Source: Hippophae tibetana
Taxonomy: Eukaryota > Streptophyta > Magnoliopsida > Rosales > Elaeagnaceae
Assembly: GCA_037013495.1 (NCBI GenBank)
Contig: CM072810.1
Span: forward strand, 20,963,343-21,027,342
Direction: 5' to 3'
Length of the DNA stretch: 64,000 nt
In this document: positions 12,186 through 22,411 of the stretch, one piece after another
Position numbering within the stretch: the stretch's first letter is position 1
How the letters are laid out: each line of letters begins with the position of its first letter
Position numbers and translations under genes: made by a program
The notes under the pieces: generated by a model
Databases searched by the model: none
Told to the model about the DNA's origin: nothing
The model's input: only the letters and a program-made list of their open reading frames with translations

Positions 12186-12352
12186 GTGTTTGATACCCAA
12201 ATCATCCAAAATGTATCATAACTAGGTTACTTCGCAACATGTTGCTTCCATAGAGTGGTATTCTGCTTCTACACTTGATCGTGAGACCGTATTTTATTTC
12301 TTAGTCTTCCAAGAAATTAGTGAGTTTTCAAGAAACATACAATATCCTGTGG
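12186..12352 (-). repeat. Duplicated RNase H fragment inside the element (167 bp)
   Basis: This stretch matches 11401-11567 in the same orientation, base for base in length (167 bp each), with about 12 differences by hand count, so about 93% identical. The parent lies in RNase H; the copy sits between integrase and reverse transcriptase, where it has no coding sense. It replaces the integrase C-terminus and the first half of reverse transcriptase. Confidence 0.92.
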
Positions 12353-12850
12353 AATGATTTTAACTCTAGATGAAAATTGTGTTTCAACAAGATTAATGAA
12401 GGTGGTAAGAAATGTGTGTGTATCAGATTTAGCATGTAAGAGATAGACCCATGTGCATCTTGAGTATTCATCAACAATAATGAGGAAATAATGTGCTCTA
12501 TTAAGTGTTGGAATATGATAGCCACCCCAAATATCGACATGAATCATTTCAAAAGGTGCTTTTGTATTGATGGAACTTAGAGGAAATGGATTACATGTTT
12601 GCTTAGCTAATGGAAAAATAGAACAATCACTAATGGAACAAAAAAGTGTGTTGATGGAAAGAGAAATTACACGCAAACTGTTATTAGATAAATGATCAAG
12701 TCGTTGATGCCATATATGAGAGTTGGTGGAAGCAGTATTTGAAACGGAGAAACATCCAGCCTTTTCAGAAATAGTCAGGTAGTAGAGTCCTATTTTCTCA
12801 GTTCCCATCCTAATCATCTTCCCTGAGCATTTTTCCTGAACAAAGCACAT
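12353..12850 (-). pseudogene. Copia pre-integrase and truncated integrase
   Basis: The minus-strand frame from 12850 carries the pre-integrase zinc region (HIWHQRLDHLSNNSLRVISL, later a CNPF where CxxC is expected) and the N-terminal half of the integrase core (MIHVDIWGGYHIPTLNRAHY, VDEYSRCTWVYLLHAKSDTH). The first catalytic Asp is present. The sequence breaks off at SRVKIIPQD, before the second Asp would be complete, and joins the duplicated RNase H piece. The catalytic Glu is lost, so no integration activity is expected. Confidence 0.87.
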
Positions 12851-12892
12851 ACTATTAGTGAAGGTGACATGGAAAAATGTAGTTTGAGTTAG

Positions 12893-13375
12893 TTAGGCTA
12901 CTGAAACTAAGTTTAATTTGAAGGAGGGAACACACAGGACATTATGGAGTATGAAATTATTGGAGAAATGTATAGTGCCAATATGTGTGACACAGGCAAG
13001 AGAATGATCAGGTAAATGCACATGCTGATTAGTGACTGGAATGTTGGAGCTCATAAGGTTTTGGGAACAGAACATGTGATCAGTTGATCCTGTATCAAAA
13101 ATCCAACGAGTTTCTGAATGGAAAACAATTGCACATAATGTGTTACCTGAAGAAGTAGTCACTTGACTTGCCATGCTACCTGATTTGGATTGATTGAGAA
13201 GTGTAAGGAGCTCTAGATATTGGGCAGATGTAAGGTTATGGGATGGTGTCTTTGTGTCGGAGCAACTTTCCTGTAAGTTAGTATGATGAGCTTTGGAGGG
13301 GAAGCCATAACTTGTATTTCTCTTATCTTGAATTGCTCCTTTCTTTCGAAACACGTTGATGTCATGTCCATTCAA
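12893..13375 (-). pseudogene. Copia gag C-terminus and aspartic protease
   Basis: The minus-strand frame begins with the last zinc-knuckle-like unit (NGHDINVFRKK), passes through a Ser/Thr-rich linker and reaches the protease active site RWIFDTGSTDHM (DTG with the usual trailing DHM) near 13075-13110. It continues through HIGTIHFSNNFILHNVLCVP, the C-terminal half of the protease fold. A stop at about 12893 separates it from the pre-integrase frame. The DTG triad is intact. Confidence 0.88.
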
Positions 13376-13537
13376 ACCACAGAAATTACATTTGAGATGC
13401 TTTCGATAGTTTTCAAAATTATGTCCATTGAGACCACAAAAATCACATTTGAGGTGACTTTGAAAATTCTCATAATTATGGCCTATATTGTTGCATCGAT
13501 TTCACTTGAGATGTGGTTTCCTTGGTGGGTAATTTTT
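13367..13537 (-). repeat. 57-bp tandem triplication of a zinc-knuckle unit
   Basis: Three direct copies with a period of exactly 57 bp begin at 13367, 13424 and 13481. On the minus strand each encodes 19 residues of the form C-x2-C-x4-H-x4, here CNFCGLNGHD, CDFCGLNGHN and the more worn NRCNNIGHN, each joined by HLK. The last Cys of a normal CCHC knuckle is replaced by Phe or Tyr in every copy, and a stop precedes the third. Confidence 0.88.
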
Positions 13538-13546
13538 GTGAGGATA

Positions 13547-14365
13547 TTATAGATGACTATCTCTGGCAACAAGTGTTGCAGCTTCTGGCATCCTTCCTAT
13601 GGTTTGCGTGGAGACAGCTCTCTGCTTTTCATCTTGAACAATGAGTGAGAGTGAATATACCTTATTTACTGTAGGTAAAGGTTTCATGAGCAAGATTTGT
13701 CCACATGTTGATGTGTAAACCGTGTTAAGCCCCATGAGTTACTTTATGGTTTGCTACTTTTGTTGATATTCTTGTAGTTCCCTTCCGGCATTTCCTCCAC
13801 AATATGGAAGAGGACATAGTGTATCACGACTATCCCATAAGCTTTTCAATTTGGTATAGTATTCTCCAATTCTTACACCTTCTTGTATGCAATCATGGAT
13901 CTCTTGCTCAATATGGAATACGTGCACGATGTTGGTGTGTGAAAAGCGTTCCTTCAATTCTTCCCATGGCTCATATGCAATATCATTATATATGACACTT
14001 TCTGCAATTTTAGGCGATATGGTGTTGAGGATCCATCCTTTGACAAGAATGTTGCAGCGAGTCCATTGTTTGATTTCTGCTTCAAAGTTTGTTGATGGCC
14101 TTTTGATTGTGCTGTCAATAAATCCTTCTTTGTTTTTGGTGATGAGAGCCATGAGCATTGCATGACTCCAAATGTGATAATTTTCTTGATTTAAGGATTG
14201 AGCTACTAGAACCATGCCTGGTTGGTCTGAGTGGTGTAGATATAATGAATGGCTAGGGTCATCATACCACTTTGGTAAAGCAGGGTTGGTATTGGTAGTT
14301 ATAGACATTATTGTTGAGTAAAATAAATCAAAAGAACGGGATAGGTTTAAGTGTGTTTTAGACAA
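13547..14365 (-). pseudogene. Copia gag
   Basis: The longest frame (14365-13754) encodes the N-terminal and middle gag. The likelier start is the internal Met at 14308 (MSITTNTNP); the upstream 19 residues look like read-through of the leader. Blocks seen include YLHHSDQPGMVLVAQSLNQE, NYHIWSHAMLMALITKNKEG, FIDSTIKRP and WILNTISPKIAESVIY, all usual for plant Copia gag. The gag continues after a frameshift at 13735-13547 (GQILLMKPLPTVNKVYSLSL), then enters the zinc-knuckle array. The shift and an early stop disable it. Confidence 0.87.
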
Positions 14366-14873
14366 TAATGACTATTTATGAAACAAATAATGAAATGAAA
14401 TATGCTTTATCTTATAGAAAATGAGTCAAGGATTACAAAACCGGAAATTTCAGTCGCAAAATCGGTCGAAAAGTGGGTGACCTGGCGTCTAGAATGGCTG
14501 GGAAGGCGGCTACAATGCTAGAACACTGAACCAGATGAAGAACGAACCGGACCGGATGGAGAACTGAACTAGGTGAACGACACATCGTTTGCTTTAGAGG
14601 TGCACGAACGACGTGTCGTTGGAGTCGTCTTCCTCAACAGTTGGCGCGTGTTACTCTAGTGAAGCACGTGGAACACCGATGAAGTCAGGGAAGGCGCGTG
14701 TGAGTGCGTAGGGTGTTATTTTGGCTTGAAATTAATTGTAGATTGTTCGGATTCTTTTGGATATTATGATGGGATGAAATTGAAATTATTTTGTGAATCG
14801 AAATCGATTTAAAAAAAACAGAATGTGAAAAAACAATTTCTGTGAGCTGAATTTTCTAGGAATTATTTCCTAA
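14366..14873 (-). other. 5' leader of Copia element
   Basis: This is the untranslated stretch between the primer site and the gag start. It is more GC-rich than its neighbours around 14480-14700, with repeated CGTGT/ACGTG strings. No uninterrupted coding frame was recognised. Confidence 0.6.
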
Positions 14874-14885
14874 GCTCTGATACCA
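14874..14885 (-). promoter_or_regulatory. Primer binding site, tRNA-iMet type
   Basis: The minus strand reads TGGTATCAGAGC directly beside the 5' LTR, the usual complement to the 3' end of initiator tRNA-Met in Copia elements. Confidence 0.93.
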
Positions 14886-15090
14886 TGTAAGAAATGGTTT
14901 TATTGATGATGAATAAACGAATGTTTACAATCTATTTATACAAAAGAAAAGAAAAATTGTAATAATTAAAAATAAATATAATTATGGAGAGGCATGTTCT
15001 TGGACAACCTATCCTTCCCCACCAAGTTGTTGATGACTACTTCCAATTGGTGTGTTGGTTGTCACCAGCTAGATCTCAAGTTCTTTAACA
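14886..15090 (-). repeat. 5' LTR of Copia element 10933-15090
   Basis: It is 205 bp and partner to 10933-11137, with TG...CA ends, followed by the TATTT target duplication at 15091-15095. Confidence 0.94.
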
Positions 15091-15243
15091 TATTTCGTTT
15101 TTAACATGAAAAATTATCACATTTAGAGTATCTGATCTTAATTATTTAAAGCAAGTACAATTTTAATGAAAATTATATCTCATACATTAGAGGGGAAAAT
15201 GTATCAGAAACTGTATGAAATAATGTGTTTAAATGTTCAATCT

Positions 15244-17453
15244 TTAAAGTGTGTGAAGAGATTCAAGGTTATCAATAACATTGTCATTCACAAGTGCAAC
15301 TTCCAAGGCATCAGTAGTCAAGATTTCCCTGAAGTTGCTTTCAACTAACGCATTCACCATGTCAACTCTAAAGCAATCATCATATTCTCTTGGAAATTTC
15401 ATAGCTTTAAAGACATTGAAAGTTACCTCTTGGTCTTGAACTCTCATGGTAAGCTCCCCTTTTTGAACATTAATCAAAGTGCTTCATGTTGCTAAAAATG
15501 GTCTCCCAAGAATAATAGGGATCTCTTTGTCTTCCTCCATATCAAGAATTATGAAACCTATAGGAAATATAAACTTGTCTACCTTTACAAGCACATCCTC
15601 TATAATGCCTCTTGGGTGTTTTAAAGACCTATATGCAAGTTGAAGAGTTACAATGGTCGGTTGTGCTTCTCTTAATCCAAGTCTCTAATAGATGGAAAGT
15701 GGCATTAAATTAATACTGGCACCCAGATCGCATATAGCTCTGCCAAATAATTTCTCACCAATAGTACAAGGAATTGTGAAACTTCCTCGATCTTTAAGCT
15801 TAGGTGGTAGCTTCTTCTGAATGATGGCACTACACTCTTCTGTGAGAGCAACTATCTCAAAATCACCTAACCTTCTCTTTTTAGACAAGATTTCTTTCAT
15901 AAATTTCACATAGCTAGGCATTTGCTCCAAGGCATCAGCAAAAGGAATGTTAATATGAAGTTTTTTAAATACTTCAAGAAACTTGGAGAACTATTTATCA
16001 AGCTTTTTTTTTATGGAAGCACTGATGAAATGGAATTGGTGGATTATAAGGCTTGAGACTATCTAAAACTGGTTTTATTATGGGATTTTATGTTGCTTCA
16101 TTCTCTTCAACCCTCTCTTTAGTTTTCTCTTGTTTTTTTGGGTCAATAGCTTCGACAATAGGAGTTGGCGGAGAAATGGGCTTTTGTATTTCTTCCAAAT
16201 CTTTTCCACTTCTCAGTGTAACTGCCTTGCAATCCTCTTTTTCGTCCCTCTTTGGGTTGGTTTCAGTATCACTAGGTAAAGCTCCTTGAGGGCGATTGTT
16301 GACAGCAGTAGATAGCTGACCCAATTGAACTTCGAGATTTCTAATAGATGATGCATGATTCTGGAGAATAGTCTCATTCTTAGCCATATATTGAGCAAAC
16401 ATATCTTCCAATGATGGATTTTTCTCTTCTTGTGGGACTTGGTTATGAAAACCTAGAGGATATATAGGCTTCATAGAAGATGATTGGCCTTGATTATTAC
16501 TCTAAGAAAAATTAGGGTGATTCTTCCACCCTAGATTGTAAGTGTTAGCATAAGGGTTGTTTTGATTCCTATTGTAGTTGGAAACAAAATTGAAAGATTT
16601 AGAGTTGTGAGGACATCTCTCACTAGCATGATTTCCATTGAAATTTTCACATGCAACAAAAGGACTCTGAATAGACTGGACACCCAGTATGTCCATCTTC
16701 TTCACCAAAGCGGATACTTGTGTAGTCAAAGCGGTCATAGCATCAATCTCATGAATTCCAGCCGCTCTCTTGGGCATCATCCTCTCTGATGGCCACTCGT
16801 AGCTATTGGAAGCCATTTCCTCTAACAAGTTGGAGGCTTCATCAATTTTGTTTCCAATAAGAGCACCACTTGTTGCAGCGTCAATCATGTTTCTAGTTTG
16901 ACCCATCAAACTATTATAAAATTTTTGAACTTGAAGCCACTTTGGTTAACCATGATGAGGACATCTTCAAAGTAGCTCCTTGTACCTCTCCCAAGCTTCA
17001 TATAAATATTCTGAGTCAAATTGCACAAAAGAAGTGATTTCATTCCTCATCCTTGCAGTCTTTGCCGGTGGAAAATATTTGGCTAAGAATTTTTGAGCCA
17101 AATCTTCCCAAGTAATGATAGAACCACATGGCAGTGAATTCAACCAACTCTTTGCCTTATCCTTAAGTGAAAATGGAAAAAAGTCTCAACTGAATAGCAT
17201 CATCGGTGACTCCATTATGCCTAAAGGTGTCACAAATCTCTAAAACGTTTGCTATATGGGAGTTTGGATCATCGTGGGATAAACCACCAAATTGAACTGA
17301 TGTTTGAATCATATGAATGATTGCAGGCTTAATTTCAAAATTATAGGCTTGAATTAATGGTCTTCTAATGCTTGAATGAATGCCGCCAACCATAGGCACT
17401 ACATAATCTCTTAAAGATCTTGGTTCTTCCACTTCAGGAATTTCCTCATCCAT
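15244..17453 (-). pseudogene. Athila-like gypsy gag and protease, copy A
   Basis: Reading leftwards from 17453 (MDEEIPEVEEPRSLRDYVVP) the minus strand gives the N-terminal gag (YNFEIKPAIIHMIQTSVQFG), a shifted middle part at 16909-16502 with a knuckle-like segment (FVACENFNGNHASERCP), a Gln-rich linker (16474-16088) and the protease at 15930-15685 with its active site CDLGASINLMPLSIY. The 15477-15244 part (GELTMRVQDQEVTFNVFKAM) is the protease-RT linker. Frames break several times. No reverse transcriptase follows; the coding sequence fades out just before the Copia insertion at 15090. Confidence 0.85.
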
Positions 17454-17582
17454 AATTAGATGTTTTGAGGTTTCTTGTTTATTATTATTTTTTTAATTTT
17501 AAAATAGAAATAGAAAGAATATGTAAGGAATCAAGAACTTTAAAATGGACAATTGTTGTCTCTTTTAGGAGAACATAAAATC

Positions 17583-19383
17583 ATGCAAGTATACACGGTC
17601 ACAAATAATAATATGATAAGTAAAATATCGTTCCCACGGAGATTTGTTACTAGTGTTCGTTAATTACTAAAATTATTTCAACCTGGTTTTATCCAAACAG
17701 TCAATAATTTGATGCAGTTTGACTAACTAATTTTTATAACAGTTTGTAAGAAAATTCTAGGATTGAAATTTCACCAAATTAATCCACTTGAATCATTTTA
17801 TTTTCTCTTGATTTATGTTCTCGTATTTTAAGTTGTTAACCAAGAACTCCAAATTTATCCATATATCTCTTCCGAGCTCCATATAGACACATCTCACTAA
17901 AATAATTCACTATATTCCTATGAGAATTAAATTCAACCAGATTTATTAAGTTCTAAGTTCTCAAATAGTACACATACAATAAAAGTATATTCCTATCCCT
18001 TATATCTATATGTTATTTTATCACGAGCAATACAAAAAAATGTCTTTTCCAAGTTTATTTAAGTGTCACAGATCAATTAATTAATCTTCCGATAATTAAA
18101 AGCATTAAGCACAGATAAAATAAACAACTTAAAATTATTCCATAAATCATTCAAAAATAATTAATTCAAGTTTCATAATTTAAGCTACACTGCAACCCTA
18201 GAACAAATAAATTAGTTCATAGCAAAAATTAAAATTACAATACAACAATAATCAAACATTTCAGAGAAATAAAATTTAAAGAAAAATATTAGGATAAACT
18301 CTTTCACGATTCCTCAATGAAAAAAAATTTCTTCCCTTTTCTTCTTCTTTGCTTTCTTCTTTCTCTCTATTTCCTAAGAAAATAACAACATAAAAATGTT
18401 AAATAAAAGTTTCTACGTGTTGTAGAAAACACAGAGAGAAAAATTGAAGTGAACTGGAGAAATGAAAATAAAATTCAAAAACTAAAACTCCTTCTTTCCT
18501 CACGTCTCCAAATATAACACCCCTATACAACTATTTTATTTTTTTATAAAAATACACGTGGCGGACAAAAATATGGAGAATAATAAAAGCGAAACACGCA
18601 TGGAGACAATAAAAGAGTGTGCCATTTTTCGTGTTTTGATTTCACAAAATATATGCCACGTGTCGCCATATGATTGGCTGGAAAATTAAGGAAACACGTG
18701 GCATCTTCATATTTGGTGGAACGCGAGGGTGCATAATGCTTCGATGAACTGCGCCGCATGGGGGTATAAGCGAGTTTCTCGGTGCACGACAGCTTGATTC
18801 CACTCATGTACGAATCTAGACCGTTCAAACTTGATCCAATGGTGAGCGATGAGATGCACCTCGTGAAAAATTCTGCGCAGCTGACACATAGGTACCACTC
18901 TACACACCAGCTTACGCGATAGGTGGGCCCCACTTAGCACCGAGCAGCATGCGTCCAGGAAAACCAGGTGCAATCTCTATTGTCGCATCTAGAATCCATG
19001 CGCCAGATCTTAACCATTGATTGGACGATCGAACGGTGGGTGTTGTGCGTTGTAAATGGCACGAGTGGCCTTCTTCTCCTACGCAGAAAAGTCAAATTTC
19101 CTTAATTGCATTTTTACCCTCAAATTTAATTCAAATTAACTTCTAATCTTTTGATATTTTCAATTTCACCCACTTTTAATTCAAATTATATTTTTAGCTT
19201 ATATTAATTGCAATTAAGTCCTTTTTTATTCAAATTAATTAATTTTCTTAAAAATATATTTATAAAAAAACTAATAGTAAATATTAATTTAATTAATTAA
19301 AAATTAACTAAAAATGTCAAGAGCATAGCAATTATAATTAATAAAATATACGAAAATAATAGTATAAAATACAGTTATCAACA
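17583..19383 (-). repeat. Long gypsy (Athila/Tat-type) LTR
   Basis: On the minus strand the repeat begins TGTTGATAACTG at 19383, preceded by a purine-rich GTCTTGGGAGAG that looks like a polypurine tract. A GC-rich upstream part (18700-19075), a TATA-like run near 18540 and pyrimidine-rich leader (18320-18390) follow, then the segment ending GTATACTTGCATG near 17583, which recurs in related LTRs at 31780 and 44265. The 3' boundary is not sharp and no primer site was found before the gag start at 17453. Its length of about 1.8 kb suits the Athila/Tat group. Confidence 0.7.
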
Positions 19384-19397
19384 CTCTCTCCCAAGAC
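19384..19397 (-). promoter_or_regulatory. Possible polypurine tract of the right-hand gypsy piece
   Basis: The minus strand reads GTCTTGGGAGAG next to the TGTTGATAAC LTR start. If real, the LTR is the 3' LTR of copy B to its right. Confidence 0.5.
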
Positions 19398-21010
19398 TAT
19401 CATAGATAACCTCCTATCATGGAGATAAAAAATAGTCTCACTTTGTGACCATGAATGACCCATCAAGAAGAATATGTTCCTTGTCCATTGATGGGTTTTC
19501 CTATATATCCATCACAACAAAATCAACAAGTATAAATAATTTTTTTTATCCATACAAGTAAATCCTTAATATGCCTTTAGGATATTTGATATACTTATCA
19601 ACTAATTGAAGATACATGGTTGTCGGATTTAACTCCCTCAAACTTCATTGCAATTATATTAAGTAAGGCATGAGATTAAAACTTGCACCTAAATCAAGCA
19701 TAGCTTTAACCATCTTCTTATCCCTCATGATAATAATTTTAATAATAAACTACCAGGATCCTTCAATTTTGTTAGAAGGTGTAGTTGAAATATCATACTA
19801 ACAATTTCTAATACAATTACTCTTTCATTAACTTCATACCTTCTTCTCATAGCATTTAATTCCTTGAAATATTTTGCATACAATGGCACATTCCTGATGA
19901 CATCTAAGAGAGGTAAATTAATGTTAAATTAGAAAACATAACAAACAAATAAAAAAAATGCTTATCTTTTGGACAGTTTAGGAATGGTATGGTTAGTGAG
20001 CAAGGTTTAGGTGCCTTGTGTAATATAGGTGGGTTAGTTGACTCTCTTTGAATCTCTTCATAAGTCTTCACAATTTTATCATTTATATCCACGCCTTTCT
20101 TGGATGCTACTTGCACTCCACCTTATTTTTCTACATTATTAGGCAAATCATTAGAAATTTAAAGAAAATTTTTATTTAAAAACTTGCTACTTGTAAGTGT
20201 TTACATAGGGGTCCTTCCTAGGTCTAAGTTGATAACCCTCTATTTGATTCACATGTTCATGACTTGGACCTATAAATGGTTCACTTTAAAAGGGACAATT
20301 GTTAGCATTATGCTGATAGCTACTACGAATTGCATATACCTTTCTATTTTGAGTATTCTTAGTGGTGAGAAGTTTGACTTACTTGGTCAATTTTGCAAGT
20401 TGCTTGTTCAATTTTACAAGTTGCTTGGTCAATTTTGCAAGTTGCGACATTTCGATTTTGAGGCCTATCTCATTTACTCTGAATCTTCTCACTCTATCTT
20501 TTCTATTGGGAATTAGCACCTAATATTTTATAAAGCTAATAAGTCTTGAAAGTTTTATTCTCTCCTATAGCTCTACCAACGGCATTGTCACCTGTAAATT
20601 GACACTATTTTGTCATCCCATCATAAACAAAATTGATTTTGTAGCTATAGTAGGAAGTAGTGATGTGAAAATTTTGGTTCTTAAATCAGAAGTCTTTTGA
20701 TGAGAATAGAATTTTCTTATGAACTTATTATAAACACCTTCCCAAGTTGTCAAAAAGTCTGATGGGGGAGTTGTAATCCCAAAATTTTCCCTATCTTTGA
20801 ATGTGTATAAAAAATACCTTATTCTAAGTTGGTCCTCATTGATCCCTTGCAAAGGAAATAATGTACAATTGCATAAAAGTCCTTAGTGAAAATCAAAGGA
20901 TATTCATTAGGAATTCCATAGAAGGAGGGACATATAGAATAATGAATATTTTTAAATTCATAGTTCCTACCTATCTCCCCCAATTGTATGTAGGAAGTAG
21001 TAGTGTTAAT
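19398..21010 (-). pseudogene. Athila-like gypsy gag and protease, copy B
   Basis: Reading leftwards from about 21010 the minus strand encodes a gag (HYFPLQGINEDQLRIRYFLY, then TTWEGVYNKFIRKFYSHQKT), a short heptad-like repeat at 20383-20445, a region with KAPKPCSLTIPF near 20000 and a protease with MLDLGASFNLMPYLI near 19660-19740. After the linker (VDFVVMDI, stop, ENPS...) it runs straight into the purine tract and LTR at 19383. Reverse transcriptase, RNase H and integrase are absent. Stops and shifts are frequent. It differs clearly from copy A, so it is not a recent duplicate. Confidence 0.75.
20383..20445 (-). repeat. 21-bp tandem repeat, three copies, in gag
   Basis: Three 21-bp units start at 20383, 20404 and 20425; the first and third are identical and the second differs at two bases. 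In one minus-strand frame each unit encodes a seven-residue QLAKLTK-type heptad, fitting a coiled-coil extension in gag. Confidence 0.8.
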
Positions 21011-21461
21011 GATTGGTCTTTTATACTACTTCATTGCCATCTCCCTTGGCCAAGGGTCCTCATATTTAGTGGCTCTTGTAATGACTCCTAGATTTCTCTA
21101 TAAAGCCTATTTGAGTGATATTTTGATCTATTAATGTTTTCTATGAAATGTGCGAGTTCATCCTAAGAGATCTTCTACCTTTCATATACTAACAAAAACA
21201 AAAAAGAAATCAAAGTACCATATAATAAAACAACTAAAAGCATGTAACAAAATAAATAGAAAATAGAAAATAAACAAAATAATTAAAATAACTAAACAAA
21301 ACAAAAAAATAAAAAAAAGTATAAAAATAAAGAAAATCTAGAAAAATAGATTACCTAAACAAACTAAAAAGAAAACAAATAAACTATTTAAAATGCCAAT
21401 TCTACTAAAACAACACCAGAAACATGATGCATACATTTTAATTACCCACAAGTACATAAAT
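21011..21461. other. AT-rich spacer between gypsy and CACTA elements
   Basis: No gene seen. It contains an A-rich stretch of low complexity at 21180-21390. Confidence 0.5.
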
Positions 21462-21513
21462 CACTACGTACTATATGTAGCATCGGTTCAACATGTCTAC
21501 CGATGCTACACAC
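21462..21513. repeat. CACTA left terminus with subterminal palindrome
   Basis: CACTAC is followed by TGTAGCATCGGT, an 11-base loop and ACCGATGCTACA, a perfect 12-base inverted repeat. CACTA transposases bind short subterminal motifs of this kind. A related string (TGTAGACATCGGCT) is seen near 27135. Confidence 0.65.
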
Positions 21514-22411
21514 ATGGATATTTTTCTTTTCTCCTCTTTCTTCCCCATCAGACAACATATTTTATTTGTAGTGCCCCAAAAACCCAAAACGATTGACACT
21601 CCTCCTCTATTATTTCTCATTTTATGGCCACCTACGACCACCAATTCCAGCGCCGTTTAGTGGGTTTTCTTCCTATCCAAATTATCTTCCATATCACCTA
21701 TTTTTTGAGTGAAATACTCAAATTTTTTATACCCATTTTCTCACTTACAAAACACCCTATTTTTCTTCATTTCTTTCATTTTGTCACTTTATTTACTCTT
21801 GTAAGTATTTCTATTAATCCTACGCACTTATTATTCACTTTGTGTTATCTTTTGTATATATTTTTGTATTATGTATGTTTTGTATTATGCATGTTATTAT
21901 TTGTTTGGCTGATTTTCTAGGTGGGTCAGGGGAAATAATATCTAGATGTTGTGGGTTTGTGGGACTAGAATAGTTACTATGTATTATGAAGATAAAGGAA
22001 AAGCTACCAAAACTAGATACCCTACTTCTTATGTAGTAAAAATCAACGATGAATGAAAAAAACCTTCATAATTGTTGTCTCTACTTTAAAGAGTGGATTT
22101 TCTAGGCAGTTTTGCTCCAATATAAATAATAATGTGTTTTTCTTGCCTTTTGGAAGAAGAGAGAAAATTTTATATTAGCTAGTTTCAATAATATCGTGCA
22201 AATTTTTTTTTTATTATTAATTACTGTATGTGGATATTACATATAAATAATTATATTTTATTTAGTAAAAGTAATACAATTTTAAAATGATAAAATTTTG
22301 TATTAGGTATGTTTTGGTATATATTCTAATAATTAGGGAATTCATATATAATAATACTTGAAATATATTGATTGCATAAAAATTTAATATGCTTAATGTC
22401 ATTAATATAAA

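Larger units (their letters stand above)
10933..15090 (-). mobile_element. Complete but rearranged Copia element, 4158 bp
   Basis: Both LTRs are present (10933-11137 and 14886-15090, 205 bp each, about 91% identical by hand count) and the element is flanked by the direct repeat TATTT (10928-10932 and 15091-15095). Reading leftwards on the minus strand: LTR, primer site, gag, zinc knuckles, protease, truncated integrase, a duplicated piece of RNase H, the C-terminal part of reverse transcriptase, RNase H, polypurine tract, LTR. The integrase C-terminus and the N-terminal part of reverse transcriptase are missing. It should be non-autonomous and old. Confidence 0.95.

Noticed and set aside
14874..14885. 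Primer-site matches as tRNA gene remnants
   Set aside because: Only the 12-base complement of the tRNA 3' end is present, beside an LTR; no cloverleaf surrounds it.
20184..20516. Plus-strand frame of 110 codons
   Set aside because: It lies opposite the gypsy gag and its central part is the 21-bp repeat read on the wrong strand.
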